24,143 nucleotides of DNA. Source: Conidiobolus incongruus B7586. Taxonomy: Eukaryota; Entomophthoromycota; Entomophthoromycetes; Entomophthorales; Conidiobolaceae. Shown here one piece after another: positions 9,267-20,900 of this stretch (its first letter is position 1; each line of letters begins with the position of its first letter). Made by a program: the position numbers and the translations under genes. Under the pieces are notes generated by a model. It made no database searches. It worked only from the letters and a program-made list of their open reading frames with translations, and was not told the DNA's origin. The stretch spans positions 1 to 24,143 of the forward strand of contig JNEM01014847.1 in the NCBI GenBank assembly GCA_000697335.1, given 5' to 3'.

Positions 9267-9338
9267 CGCAGTCAGAATAAATTGCACAGTTCCATATTTT
9301 AAAGTCTAACATAAATCAGTCTCAATTTATAACTTAAA

Positions 9339-10395
9339 ATGAAATTAAATCCAATAAATTTCCAATTTAAAGAAATTCAATGCAAAGATCAAGAATGTAT
9401 TTTAGAATTGGGTAATTATAATAATATTTAAATGTAATATAACATATTTAATGAGATTTAGATGATGTTCAATGTATTTCAAATTCTGGTGACCCATTGA
9501 GTAAATATTGAATATTCAATATTGTTGTAACACTGAGTTAATGCTGTTTTAAGGAGATATTTGGATATGTGAGGATATTAGATCTAAAGATAAAGAACCT
9601 TTACTTATTGGTAGAATATTTTGCGATAGTAAATTTATACAATCTGGTGTTAAATAAATTTATTCAATTAATCTTTTATAAGATCATAAATTAAACCTAA
9701 ATAGCGAATGCACTCTGAAATTTTCTTCCAATATTCCTAAAGATTTACCTTGTCCAGGAATACCTTCACCGCATAGACCACATAATCCGGAAGTATCGTT
9801 CGAAATGCTCTTCAATCTCTTCTTCTACGGTATTTTCGGTCTCGCTATTTTAATAATTCTCGCCAATTTCATTCGATCGTGCTGCAATAGTTGTAATGAT
9901 CACAGTAGTCATTCGCATCCCCATTCCACTTACTATACTGTTAATGGTCAGCAGTTTTGTGATATTCCTCAGCATTTTGTAACTAACAGCGATGGTATTA
10001 TATTTATAATTTTTTATTCAATATTTTTATTAATTTGAGTATAGTACCTCCTCCTTATGAATTAATTAATTCGAATCCAACATCAAGCACACCTCTGTTG
10101 AATAATAGATCCAACCATTGTTTGGAACCGAGGTGTCCCAACTATTTGAAGCCTTTTCTACCTAGCACTGGATTAAATACTCATCCTGGGTAATTTATAT
10201 ATAATGTTATATTTAAACAACACTAATTGTTTATGCAATAGTTACCAAGCAATTAATCCAATTCCACCAATTTTAGCTCACCATCCAGAATATGATTACT
10301 ATAATGGCCACCACCACGGCTTTTCCGATCATCATGGCGGATTCCACCACCATCACAACGCTCATCACCATCATGGATCTCATCACCATTGCTAA
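9339..10395 (+). CDS. Six-Cys, single-pass membrane protein with PPxY motif and His-rich tail (paralogue C, intact)
   Basis: Six exons: 9339..9411, 9462..9500, 9554..9628, 9683..9994, 10045..10189, 10242..10395, with introns of 50-54 nt, giving 265 residues. Six cysteines (C15 C20 C29 C43 C61 C72) share the spacing of copy B. After a Pro-rich linker comes a strong membrane helix at about 104-126, flanked by Glu before and Arg after, then C129 C130 C133, candidates for palmitoylation. TVNGQQFCDIPQHF is at 148-161, PPPY at 168-171, C192-x4-C197, and a tail with 18 His ending HHHC. There is no signal peptide; charge suggests the N-terminus outside and the C-terminus in the cytosol. PPxY motifs recruit WW domains of Rsp5/Nedd4 ligases, and His runs bind metals such as Zn, Cu or Ni. 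A metal-linked ubiquitin adaptor is therefore conceivable, but this is inference. AATAAA is at 10478. I do not recognise the family. Confidence 0.85.
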
Positions 10396-11040
10396 TATTA
10401 TTTTATTAACTTTTGAGATTTATTAATTAATTCTAAACAATCTTATATACAATCATTCATTTTTATTTTTATATTTCAATAAATCATTTTGTAGTTGTAA
10501 GTATATTTTAATTAAATATAATTTGATCAAGTTACTTTAGAAATCCTTTATAATTTTGATTATTATCAATAGAATTAAATTTTTATAATATTGAATTATA
10601 TAATTTAATATATTAATATTCTTAATTTTTAGAATTTTTATTAAATATGATTTAGCTTATATTAAATTCTATCTATTTTTGATCTCAATTTAAATTATTG
10701 TCCAACCTAATTAAAAATTAAATTATCTTTGAAATATTAGGATGTAGTACAAACCAATAAAACTAAAAGGTAGTTAAATTGGATAGATTATAAAAGCAAA
10801 TGAGAATTTAGAACACTGTAGAAGATTTAAGAGCCAATAATACTGATAAAATAGATGGATGGAGGATTGAAAATGAGTAATTAGAATGGTTATGGATAGA
10901 TAAAGTTGAAGGAATCAGGGACTTAATAATAATAAATTTTAATTGGAATAGAGTGTAAAAATTGTAAATACTCAAAAATATAAAATCATATTTGAAAATT
11001 ATTCTTGAAATAAGTTTTTTTTATTACCTTGAATTTAAAG
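10396..11040. other. Intergenic region with a possible coding relic
   Basis: A/T-rich, with the 3' UTR of paralogue C at its left. From about 10740 to 10960 the plus strand becomes purine-rich and shows two short adjoining open stretches in one frame (10812-10877 and 10881 to about 10957) with protein-like composition, including EWLWIDKVEGIRDL. I cannot assign it to a family; it may be an old gene or transposon fragment. Confidence 0.3.
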
Positions 11041-12308
11041 AAATGGGAAATTTTTTAATTTCTGATTTTTCAAACATATTATTAGTTTGAAATAAATAAA
11101 TATATACAAAGTTAATAGGAAATTATATATTTTTAATATATATATATAATAATTTTTTTGATTAAAAAATTAACTTTTTAAAATTGGTTGTTTAATTTAA
11201 TTATACTTAAACTAAATAATAATCATCAAAAGTTTTTTATTTTAGTATTAGTAAAACTTAACTATAAACCTTTTAAAATTATTTAAAATTTACAAGTAAC
11301 TTTTAATAATAAAGTATTATCTAAATTAACAATTTATTACTAAGTAAATTACTTTAAAGCTAAAAAAAACTATTTAAAACTTGTTAAAATTTAAAAAACT
11401 AACTTTAACTATTATTTTTTTAATTGTTAATAAAGTAAAAAAATATATTAAAAAACAATTTTTTATTTTAGTTAAAAAATTATCTAAACACTTTAATATT
11501 AGTTTTACAAGTAATTTATATATATTAAAGTTTAAACTTAAATTAATAAATAAAAATATAAAATAAATACCTTATAATTTAACTAAAGCTTAAAAAACTA
11601 GAGTAGTTATTATTAAATAAAACTTACTAAAATATTATTAGAAGCTTAAACTTTTATAGTAAATAATTACAATTGATGAATCTTAAATCTTTATGTATAA
11701 TCTTTTATTAAAACATAAATTAAAATGTTAAATTAAGTTAAATTAACTTTTTTTATAAATCCCTTTAAATAAATATTTTGTTAATAAATAAATATTAATT
11801 ATTATAATAGATTATAATAATATATATTACTTTTATTTAATTTTTAAAAGAAAATTAATTAATAATAAATTTTATATTGTTTTTTTAAATAAAAGTATTT
11901 TTAATTAGTATTCTTAATATAATTTAAAAAAACTTATTATTTTACATGATAATTGTAAAATTCATAAATCTAAAGCTGTAAAAAACTTTCTAATTAAAAA
12001 TAACTAGAAAAAACTATTGCATCTAGTATATTCTTTAGATTATAACCTATATAATTATAATTACTTTAGGCAATTAAAAAACTAGCTTATAAAAAAGAAA
12101 ATTTCTACAGGAAAATTTAATTGGTTTATAAAACATCAAATTTTAGTTTTTAATAAAAAGAATTTTTTTTAAGTGTTAAATCTTTACTAAAAGTATAACA
12201 AAAAGTTATTAATAATAAAAGAAACTATTAAATTTATATTATATATTTATTTTTATATATTATATATTAAAATATTTATTTATTTTCAATTGCAAAAAAT
12301 TCCCATTA
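11041..12308 (+). mobile_element. Decayed mariner-family DNA transposon
   Basis: About 1.27 kb, the usual mariner size. Imperfect terminal inverted repeats are seen: AATGGGAAATTTTTT at the left and the reverse complement of AATGGGAATTTTTT at about 12294-12308. One frame from 11381 to 12172 holds all landmarks: a helix-turn-helix-like LSKHFNISF, IDES with the first Asp at 11675, HDN with the second Asp at 11948 (90 residues between), and YSLDYNLYNYNYF, corresponding to the mariner YSPDxxPSDYxLF block. The third catalytic Asp of the DD34D triad reads Asn at the expected spacing. Many stops interrupt the frame, mostly TAA or TAG where Gln or Trp is expected, yet the landmarks stay in one frame, so decay was by substitution rather than indels. 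The element is inactive. Confidence 0.82.
11381..12172 (+). pseudogene. Mariner transposase relic
   Basis: This is the transposase part of the element above. The landmarks at 11381-11566 (DNA-binding part), 11675 (first Asp) and 11945-12172 (second Asp to the C-terminus) share one frame. The longest stop-free piece is 61 codons. G-to-A type changes explain both the Asp-to-Asn at the third catalytic position and the stop after IDES, where the family has Trp. Confidence 0.78.
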
Positions 12309-12526
12309 CTAAAAATACAGAGTAATAATAAAAATATACTATATTTAATAATTTTATCAAAAGCATTTATTAAATTAAAAGACATTTATGATAAAAAGCT
12401 AATGATTTATTCAAAATATCAGTTATAAAATTCTATATTAAATAATAAATACTGAGTGAAACAATTTATAATAGATAATCAATATATAAGATATATTTTT
12501 ATTTTGACTATAAATATAATTAAATT

Positions 12527-14325
12527 TTATAAGGTATTAAAACCCGATCTCTCCTTCTCAAAATATTTAGAAATCATGAAGGACATATCCAAAGATTGTT
12601 CGTAATTGAGTCTAGGATCGCAGTAAGTTTGATAGTTACTGGGCAAGTCTGCAGATTCTAGCTGCATGGATCCTCCAATACATTCTGTGACGGAATCGCC
12701 CGTGAGTTCAAAGTGAACTCCATTCAATTTGGATTGGTGATTCTTGTGGATGCGTAAACATTCGCCCAACTCTTTGAGAATGTTGTCGAAATGGCGCGTT
12801 TTGAGGCCATTTGTCGAAGTTTCAGTATTACCGTGCATGGGATCACATACCCAGACAACGATATGGCCAGAAGCTTGAACGGCATCGATGATCTTGGGCA
12901 AGTGGGCTTCGACCTTGCTGGCTCCAAAGCGCGTGATCAATGAGATCTTGCCGATCTCTTTGTTGGGATTCAAAGTGTCTAAGATTTTAATCAACTCTTC
13001 AGGGACTGTGGTGGGACCAACCTTGATACCAATGGGGTTTACAACACCTCTCAAGAATTCGATGTGAGCACCATCTAATTGACGAGTTCTATCGCCCACC
13101 CATAAGTAGTGACCGCTGGAGACATAGTACTTGGTAACACCATCCTTGTCAATGAATTTGCGACAGAGAGCACCCTCATAATCGAGCATTAAAGCTTCGT
13201 GAGACATAAAAATATCGACAGCCTTGATTTCTTGAGGAGTAAGACCATTGCCCTTAACAGCACCGATGACTTCCATAAAGTTCATAGAACTGTTGATTTG
13301 AGACACAACTGATTGATATTCTTCCCGAAGCTGTTGATTTTGAACATGTCCCAAATTCCAGTGGGAAGGATCATGCAAATCTAAAATTCTGTCAATTACC
13401 TTATTATAATATTCAATTTGATGATCTAACTCACCAGCAAAGCCGGCTAGAAAAATCATAGTCAGTAAATGGTTAAAATTAGTAAACTATATAATCAATA
13501 ATTACTAGATAATATTGAGCGGACATAGTTGAGTGTAGCAGCGGAGTGGAAATAAGCTCTATAGTTATATCAATTAACATCTTCTTGATAAGGTGGTGTT
13601 AGAAACTGATGAAACTTACTTCACCAAGCGTTCAGGATCAGGTTGGCGTTGATCAAGTTCATAACCATTAATGTTATCACCTCTAAAATATTCAAAAATA
13701 AAATATTTAGCCATATATTTGATCATGAATTATACTTATCAATAAACTACCTGAAACTTGGATATTCAACACCATCAACAATTTCAATTGGCTTAGATCT
13801 AGGTTTAGCATACTATCAAAAAATTCAAATTTAATCTAAAACTGATGTCAAAAATATATCAAAAATTGTACCTGACCAGCCATTCTAGCAATACGAACAA
13901 CGGGAATTCTAGCACCCCAAATTAAAACTAAACTCATTTGTAACAGTACCTTTAACTTGTTTTCAATCTGACTCTGATCATTCCGTTAATAAGTGTAAAT
14001 TTCAATGTTTTTTAAATATATTACTTGTGTACAGTAATCGAACAACTCTGCACAGTCTCCGCCTTGAAGTAAGAAACTTTTACCAAGGGCTACATCACGC
14101 AATTTGTTTCGCAAATTTTGTACCTAATTAATATAGTATTTTAGTTTCAATTGATCAGCACATATACCAAAATAAAACTACTTCAACATGGTTGACAAGA
14201 GGGGGTAAGTGAGCAATTTTACTAATAGCTTGCTTTAAACTCTCAGGATCATCATACCGAACAGCTTGGTGAATGGGCTTATTTTTCCAACTGTTAGGAC
14301 TCCACTGCTTTGATTCTTGGGACAT
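12527..14325 (-). CDS. Class II 3-deoxy-D-arabino-heptulosonate-7-phosphate (DAHP) synthase
   Basis: Seven exons: complement(14182..14325, 14025..14123, 13872..13973, 13751..13812, 13620..13682, 13506..13558, 12527..13446), with introns of 51-68 nt, giving 480 residues. The enzyme condenses phosphoenolpyruvate and erythrose 4-phosphate, the first step of the shikimate pathway to aromatic amino acids. Family motifs in order: WSPNSWKNK near the start, LLQGGDCAE (C72), RMAGQYAKPRS, FRGDNINGYE, WVGDRTRQLDGAHIEFLRG, WVCDPMHGNT (H379), HFELTG (E421) and CDPRLN (D451). C72, H379, E421 and D451 correspond to the known metal ligands of class II enzymes. The class is typical of plants and some bacteria and fungi, and is unrelated in sequence to the yeast Aro3/Aro4 type. 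The start ATG 14325 gives the usual N-terminus with no transit peptide, so it is probably cytosolic. A minus-strand AATAAA lies at 12503 to 12498. All motifs are intact. Confidence 0.96.
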
Positions 14326-15040
14326 AATGGTCTATTTTAAATAAAAATTTGTATTAATATTAATATGTAATTTATATAATATATATAATATAATTTTAGT
14401 TTAAAATTTCTCTTGTTTGATGATTATTATTATCACAAAATGTTTTTTCAAGGATAAAATAAAACAAAAAGCTATACAGAACTTTTATTTGTGAAAATTA
14501 AGTTCTATTATCTTTTATTTATATTTTAGGTTCTATTTCAAATCTATGACATCTTTCAAAATAATTCCTAAATAAACCAATCAATAGCTCAAGTGCGGCT
14601 GGTTACAACTTTTGTGTCATAATTACCTACAATCATCATATAATCAATATAAAATTATTGAGTATTCACTCTTACCAAAAGTATTCAGCATTAAACATCT
14701 ATTTACTACTAAATTCTCAATATCCTTAGGTAAAATTACCCTAATCATTCCAAATTATTTGAACTTTCTAAATTTAGTAATAATGAATTTTATTGAATAT
14801 AAACAGAAGTTTAAAAAATTTACCAAAATATTAAAATATAATATTTTGACATTTGTAACCAATAGAATAATTATATTAGTAATTTAGTAGAATTTTAATT
14901 AAAATTTTGTTTTATCAAGTTTTTCGAACTATTAAAGAGATTAGTTTTTTAAATTGAAATCAAATTTGTGATGAATAATATGATGAATTGAAGCATTATT
15001 TATTTTTAAAACTATGATTAATTCAATTTAACAGTTTGAT

Positions 15041-15060
15041 ATATATATATATATATATAT
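15041..15060. repeat. (AT)n microsatellite
   Basis: Ten AT units in an intergenic position. Confidence 0.8.
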
Positions 15061-15498
15061 CACAAATGTGCAATAAACCAAAAACAAACATAAATATAAT
15101 AAGATATTTCTAATAATACAATATTGGTATAATAAAGTATAATCAAAAAGCATTGATCTGATAATTTTATATATCAGTAATTATTTATACTCTAATAGGT
15201 GTAAAATTTAAATTATGAATACAATATAAAATCAATTTAATTATAATATATTAAAAATTTAATTAGACTTAACAAAACATCGCATTGACATTTTTAGATA
15301 ATTATGTTATTTTATCTGACAGAATGATATTTTAAAAAATTGATTTGATTATCAAAACTTTTTCATATGTTACAACCCTTTAAAACCCTTTTTATTAATA
15401 ATCCAATATCATATTTAAAATAGTAATTTTCAATAAAAATAGATTATCTATACTAAAACAGTAAAATTTCAACTATTTGATTAAAGATCTCAACGATT

Positions 15499-15618
15499 AT
15501 GCAACACCAGTTTATAGTGGAAATTATCACCCTTTGCCTTGCACGGCAAAATTACCCAATTTGTCTCACAGGTATTATTGTGGATTCGTTCATGAGAAAA
15601 CTCTATGGATTTTATTAA
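15499..15618 (+). other. Island of higher complexity with a 39-codon ORF and hairpin
   Basis: Within a bare AT-rich region, an ATG at 15499 opens 39 codons with a hydrophobic, Cys-containing start (QFIVEIITLCLARQ), and GT follows at about 15571 as a possible splice donor. The same stretch holds a perfect 6-bp stem TTTGCC (15533-15538)/GGCAAA (15545-15550). It could be a small exon, an unrecognised RNA or chance; no family is recognised. Confidence 0.2.
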
Positions 15619-16913
15619 TAAGAATAATTTTGTGAATGGCGAAGGATTTGATAGTTAAAAGATTGCAAATAATAATATTATATTATTAGCAAATGATACA
15701 ATGAAAATATTTATTAGTAATCTATTAATGATTAAGATAATGGAAAAATTTATTTATCAATATTTTATAATCTTGTTTCTATTTTTAGATATTTTCAATT
15801 ATTAAATATTAATTTTACAATGTTTTTGAACTAATTAAATGAATACCTATAAATATATAATGAATTTCAAATATTGTTTATATTCACGAATTTAGTAGAA
15901 CACCTTTTAAAATGATAAGTTCATATTATTCAAATTAATTTCAGATACTATCAAATTTTCAAAATTTACAGTATTAGGAATTTCTATAACTTAAATAATA
16001 TCAAATATATAATAATTCAAATTAACTTATATTGTTTATTTAATTTACAGGTTATCATCAATTTGGTATATTATTTACTCAGATATTAGTATTAAAATTG
16101 ACATTAGAATATAAAATTTTTAATATTTAAGAAAATTGTATGATTAAAAATAATTAACACTTAGAATGATCATAGAATAGAATGTTGTGATAGATATTTG
16201 CATGGTTGATCAATCAGAATGAACCCTGTCAAGTTTATTATTCAAATACAGATACGAATACAGATTGTTAATCATAGTTTTAGTGAATTAAATGGAATTT
16301 TCCAATTCTGAAATTTACTAAGGGAATATAATAATATTCTATTTGTATTAAATTAATAACTGAATTTTCATCATATTATAAAATTAATTCCAGGATTGAA
16401 TGATAATATAAATCATATATCAATTATGTATTGTGATATTAAATTAATATAAAATTTAATAAATGATTAAATAATCTGATAAATATAATCTTCAAATATA
16501 TCCACTATAATTTTTGAACCTCTCCTATTTATCTACTATTTGACCATATTATATTTTATAATAAAAATTAAATTTTATAAATCTAAAAATTTCCAAGCTA
16601 GTTAAATTAGTATTTAAATGAATAATTGGTATATATAATTATATTTGTTATTTTCTAATATATTGTGAGATTCATTAATTATGATGATATATTAGCATTA
16701 TATTTATTATTAGAGAATTAATATTTAATAACTATTGGATTAAGCTAATATTTGCTAATTGAATTTGATAAAAAATTGTAATAAATTAAAGTTATATTAA
16801 TAAGTTAGACTATAGATAGTTATTATTTTTTTCAATTATTATTAATCACTGATGGTATTGAAAATTTTAATAATAGTAATTAAAATATTTTCTTAATTAA
16901 TATAAATATCATT

Positions 16914-16941
16914 AAAAATAGCTATATTTCAAGCTATTTTT
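16914..16941. repeat. Perfect 10-bp inverted repeat
   Basis: AAAAATAGCT and AGCTATTTTT flank an 8-base loop. It is isolated, with no gene next to it. It could be the end of a small inverted-repeat element or a chance hairpin in AT-rich DNA. Confidence 0.35.
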
Positions 16942-17579
16942 ATATATATAAACAGGATAATTCTTATAACTTTTATATAACTTGGTATCTTATATTAACT
17001 TTTAAATAATAAAGTAATTAGTACCTTTAAATTTATTTTAATATTATAAATACCATTAACTAATAAATATAACTCTATTTTCTTTCCTCTCAATATCTTA
17101 TTTTTTTATGAATAATATAAATTATTATTATTTTCTAATATTTGCAACTATCCCTACTAATATTATAATATATATTGATAATATCTATAATATTAAATAT
17201 TGTATTTAAAACTTAAACAAACTTATTAAAATAATAAATTAGTTTCATCACCTTTATTTTTGGTCTCCTTTATACTATAACATAATTACCACTAATTATA
17301 ATTACATTGTAAAATTATATATAAATTATCATATATTTTAAAATTAAACAAAGTATGTTATAATTTTTATCAAAATTAAGAAAACTTTTATATTTAATAT
17401 TATATAAATTATAAATTTTAATTTATTTTATGATATTTAATCTTTATATTATATAAGCATTATTAGCTCTTTTCATTAATAATCATTTAATTATATTTAA
17501 TTTATTTAAAATTTATGAAATTATATATTAATTTGATATTAAGTTTTAGTTGAAAATTTTTTTATATAAGTATTTTAAA

Positions 17580-17980
17580 TATTATTATAAGTATAGTAGT
17601 AGTTAAACTAATATAGTATAGAGGAAAACTTGATATAAAAATAGTGTGGTATAAAATATAATAATATAATATAGTTATAGTGTGCAAGTGTAAATAAAGT
17701 TTAATTAAGCTTTAAACTAGGATGAGTCACTAATATATTAAGATTTATATTAGGTAGTGTTAATATACTATAATATTAATAGGAAGTAGTTTCAATTTTA
17801 AAAGTAGTGTAAAAGTAAAAAATAATAAGATTTGAGAGAAAAAAAACCTAGTTTATTAAATAATTCAATATCATTTATATAATTAATTTAACTATATAAG
17901 TATAAATTAATTATATAATTTATAGTTAATTAAATTATATGAAAGTATATATAAGAATTTAAAGAACTAGTTTTTTAATA
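17580..17980 (-). repeat. LTR of the Ty3/Gypsy fossil, left copy (3' LTR in element orientation)
   Basis: It aligns over its whole length with 22888-23295, for example through the shared GTGTGCAAGTGTAAATAAAG. Edges are uncertain by a few bases, and I could not confirm a target-site duplication. Confidence 0.85.
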
Positions 17981-20900
17981 TTCCTCTAGTAAGTTTTTTA
18001 AAAGAGACACACTCTTTAGATTTTTATAAATAGGTATAATAAGTTAAAATATTCTTAATATTTTTTAGGGGTTCTTATATAATTTTTTTAATAAGATAAC
18101 CTATTTATTTTATATAAAAATAAAGCTTGTTCCTAATAAATTTAGATTTAATTATATAATTAATATAGTATTCTTCTTCTCTATCTTAATTAATAATTAG
18201 ATCTAGTTTTAAAATTTTTAATTAATTAAGAAAAATATTAAAATCTTTAAAATATGGTTTAATTTTAAATATGTAAAAGGTAAAGTTAATCCTTAAAGTT
18301 AAAGTTAATTCTAAGGTAATATTTTCAAAATTTAAATCAATAGATTAAATTTTATAAGGACTATAATATAATAATAAGTATTTTGGATTTAAGTTAGAAA
18401 TAAGTAAGATAAGTTTAAAAGTAAATTGTTCTAAGTATACAAATATGTTAATTTTATATTTAAGAGGATTTCTAAATAACTTTAAATATTGTTGTTCTAT
18501 AATCTTTTAATTTTCTTCTAAGTTAAATTTAACAAGGGAATTAATATACTTGATATTAGATTAAAATTCAATAATATCCAAAAATAAGTTGATTTAAAGT
18601 TTTAAAGCAATTATTAAGTTAAGATATTTATTTTAATTCATGAAATAAAAGCTAAAACCTATTAATTTATTAATAAAGGTATTAAATAAATATTAAAGTT
18701 GGTAGATATAAACATTTTAATTTAACTAATTAGTGTTAATATAAACTCTAATCATTTACTTTAAGGTTTTGATAGTTTTTTCAGCAAGTTTATTAGTTTA
18801 ATGATGATTAGTAGTAGATATAGCTAGGTTAATCTTAAAGGAAAAAAATAGTGACTTCTAAAATTAAAAGTTGAATTGTATATCTCTATCAAATATAATA
18901 GTTTGTGGAATTTTATAGTAGGTAAAGATATTAGAGAATAACAATTGTGTAACATCTTTAGCTGTAGAAGTTTTGAAACAAAAAATAAAATAAACATATT
19001 TAGAAAATGAATCAATTGTAATTAGTAAGTTATTATAACTATTTGTTGATTTAGGGATTTTTATAAAATCAAGCTAGATTTGTTGTTAAATTTTATTTGG
19101 GATTTATAAAGGAATAAGTTTATTATATTTTAATTGAGTATTATATTTAATTCTTTAGTATATATCATAGGTATTAGTGTATTTCTAAACTGATTTAACT
19201 AGGGAAAGTTAGTAATACCTTATTTTAATTCTCTCAGCAGTTTTTAACTAGTTTTGATGTTTTCTAACAAGTAAATTATAGCATTCATCAAATATTATTT
19301 GTTAAATCTTAAGAATGTTAGGAATATATAAACAATTATTATAATATAGTAAGTTATTGATAATTTTAAATCTTTTAACATATTTTTGTTGGTTTTCTAA
19401 TAGTTTAAAGAGTTCTTCTTTAAATAAAATAAAGAAATTATTATTTAACAGTGTTTCTTAAAGTAGTTTAATAAATTTTTTATTTCCTTTATTAATAATC
19501 ATTAAGTTAATATTTGCTAGATTTTTACAATTAGAATAAAAAGGTAAGTATGTAAAATTTCTTAACAAAGTATCTATAACATAGTTTTATTAACTTAAAA
19601 GATATTAAATAAAGAAAAAGTAAGCTTAAATAGTTTTAATCTATTTAATTTATTTTCTTAATAAATGCTTCTGAGTATTTAAATAGATAAGTGATTTATA
19701 ATCTATAAGTGTTAAAAAAAAGTTGTAGGATAAGAAATATAAGTGATTTTTGATTATTTCTACTAAAACAAAAAGTTTTTGTTTATAGACTAGGTATTTT
19801 AATTCAGCTGGTTTTATTTTTCTTAACTAAAATATTATTGGTTTTAAGGTAACATTTATAAAGTTAAACTTAACCTATTCTCTTTTATTTATTATTTTAT
19901 CCTATAGTTATAGGGTAAAATATAAATTAAATTTAAACTAGGTTAATTATTTACTAATTGTAAAAAAATTAAAGTTAGTAAAAATAATAGTAGGTAGTTT
20001 TAGATTAAAGATAGATAAAGTAAAAGCATTAATAATATAGAAAATCAAAGTATTTATGTAAAAAGTGTATAGTAGGGTCTATTCAAAAAAAAAGTTTTTT
20101 TTTAAGAGATTAATAAGAGAAACAACAAGTTCAACAAAAAAATCAATGAAATCTTTAAAGTAATTTAATAATCTAAGTACAAACATAAGTTAATCTTTGT
20201 TTATAAGTATAATAAAAACTTTAACACCATTGAGTTTAGTTAAATCAATACTAATTCTTTAAAAAGAAACAATATAACTATAGAAAAAGACAGAAAAAGC
20301 ACTAAAGATGTATTTTGATAGTTTTAAAGGTAATTTATATTCTTGAATAATTTGTAAAACTTAATTAACATGTTAAATATATTCTTCTTTAGTTTTTAAA
20401 TAGATTAAGATATTATTAAAGTAGGTGATAATAAAGTTATTAAAAACAAGGTTAAAAAAGGAATTGATGAATTAAGTAAAAGTTACAAAGGTATTACACA
20501 ATCTAAAGTTTATAACAGTAAATTTATAGTGATTTAAAAGAGTATTAAAAGTAGTTAAAAAGATAAAATTTTCTTCAACTCTAATATTGTAATATTTATT
20601 CTTAACATCTAATTTAGTAAATATAATTAATTTAAGTAGTTTATCCCTAATATCATGTAGGTTTAATAATAAAGTTTTATCCTTGATAGTTTTAGAGTTT
20701 AAAACATAGTTATTAATATATAATCTTTAACTACCATCAACTTTTTATACCAAGAAGATTAGAGATTTTTATAGTGAGGAAAAAAGTCTAATGTATCTAT
20801 TTTCAAGTAGTTTTTAGATTTCTTCTTTTAAGGTTTAGTATTATTCAAGAGATAAATGGTAAGTAAGTTTTAAGTATAATTATATACTAGGGATTAATTT

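Larger units (their letters stand above)
8789..9338. other. Intergenic region between paralogues B and C
   Basis: About 550 A/T-rich bases with the 3' UTR of copy B and the promoter region of copy C. It holds a doubled palindrome TTGATCAA (9111-9118 and 9121-9128), an 8-bp inverted repeat AAATACTT/AAGTATTT (9170-9187), and TCCCATAAA at 9258-9266. Confidence 0.45.
14326..17579. other. Long AT-rich intergenic region
   Basis: About 3.25 kb with no supportable gene. It begins with the promoter side of the DAHP synthase. It holds an (AT)n run at about 15041-15060, a less A/T-rich island at 15480-15620, and a 10-bp perfect hairpin at 16914-16941. From about 16940 to 17579 G becomes scarce and TA steps dominate, which resembles the mutated repeats to the right and may be an unrecognisable repeat fossil. 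Confidence 0.5.

Noticed and set aside
10200-10395. His-rich end of paralogue C as an artificial tag
   Set aside because: The His runs are interrupted, use mixed CAT/CAC codons and are shared with the diverged copies A and B, so they are native.
14612-14887. 91-codon plus-strand frame in the region upstream of the DAHP synthase
   Set aside because: Composition (Ile, Leu, Asn, Lys, Phe) is that of translated AT-rich noncoding DNA, with no domain or homologue recognised.
18824-19015. Minus-strand 63-codon frame
   Set aside because: It is an off-frame shadow over the integrase part of the Ty3/Gypsy fossil.
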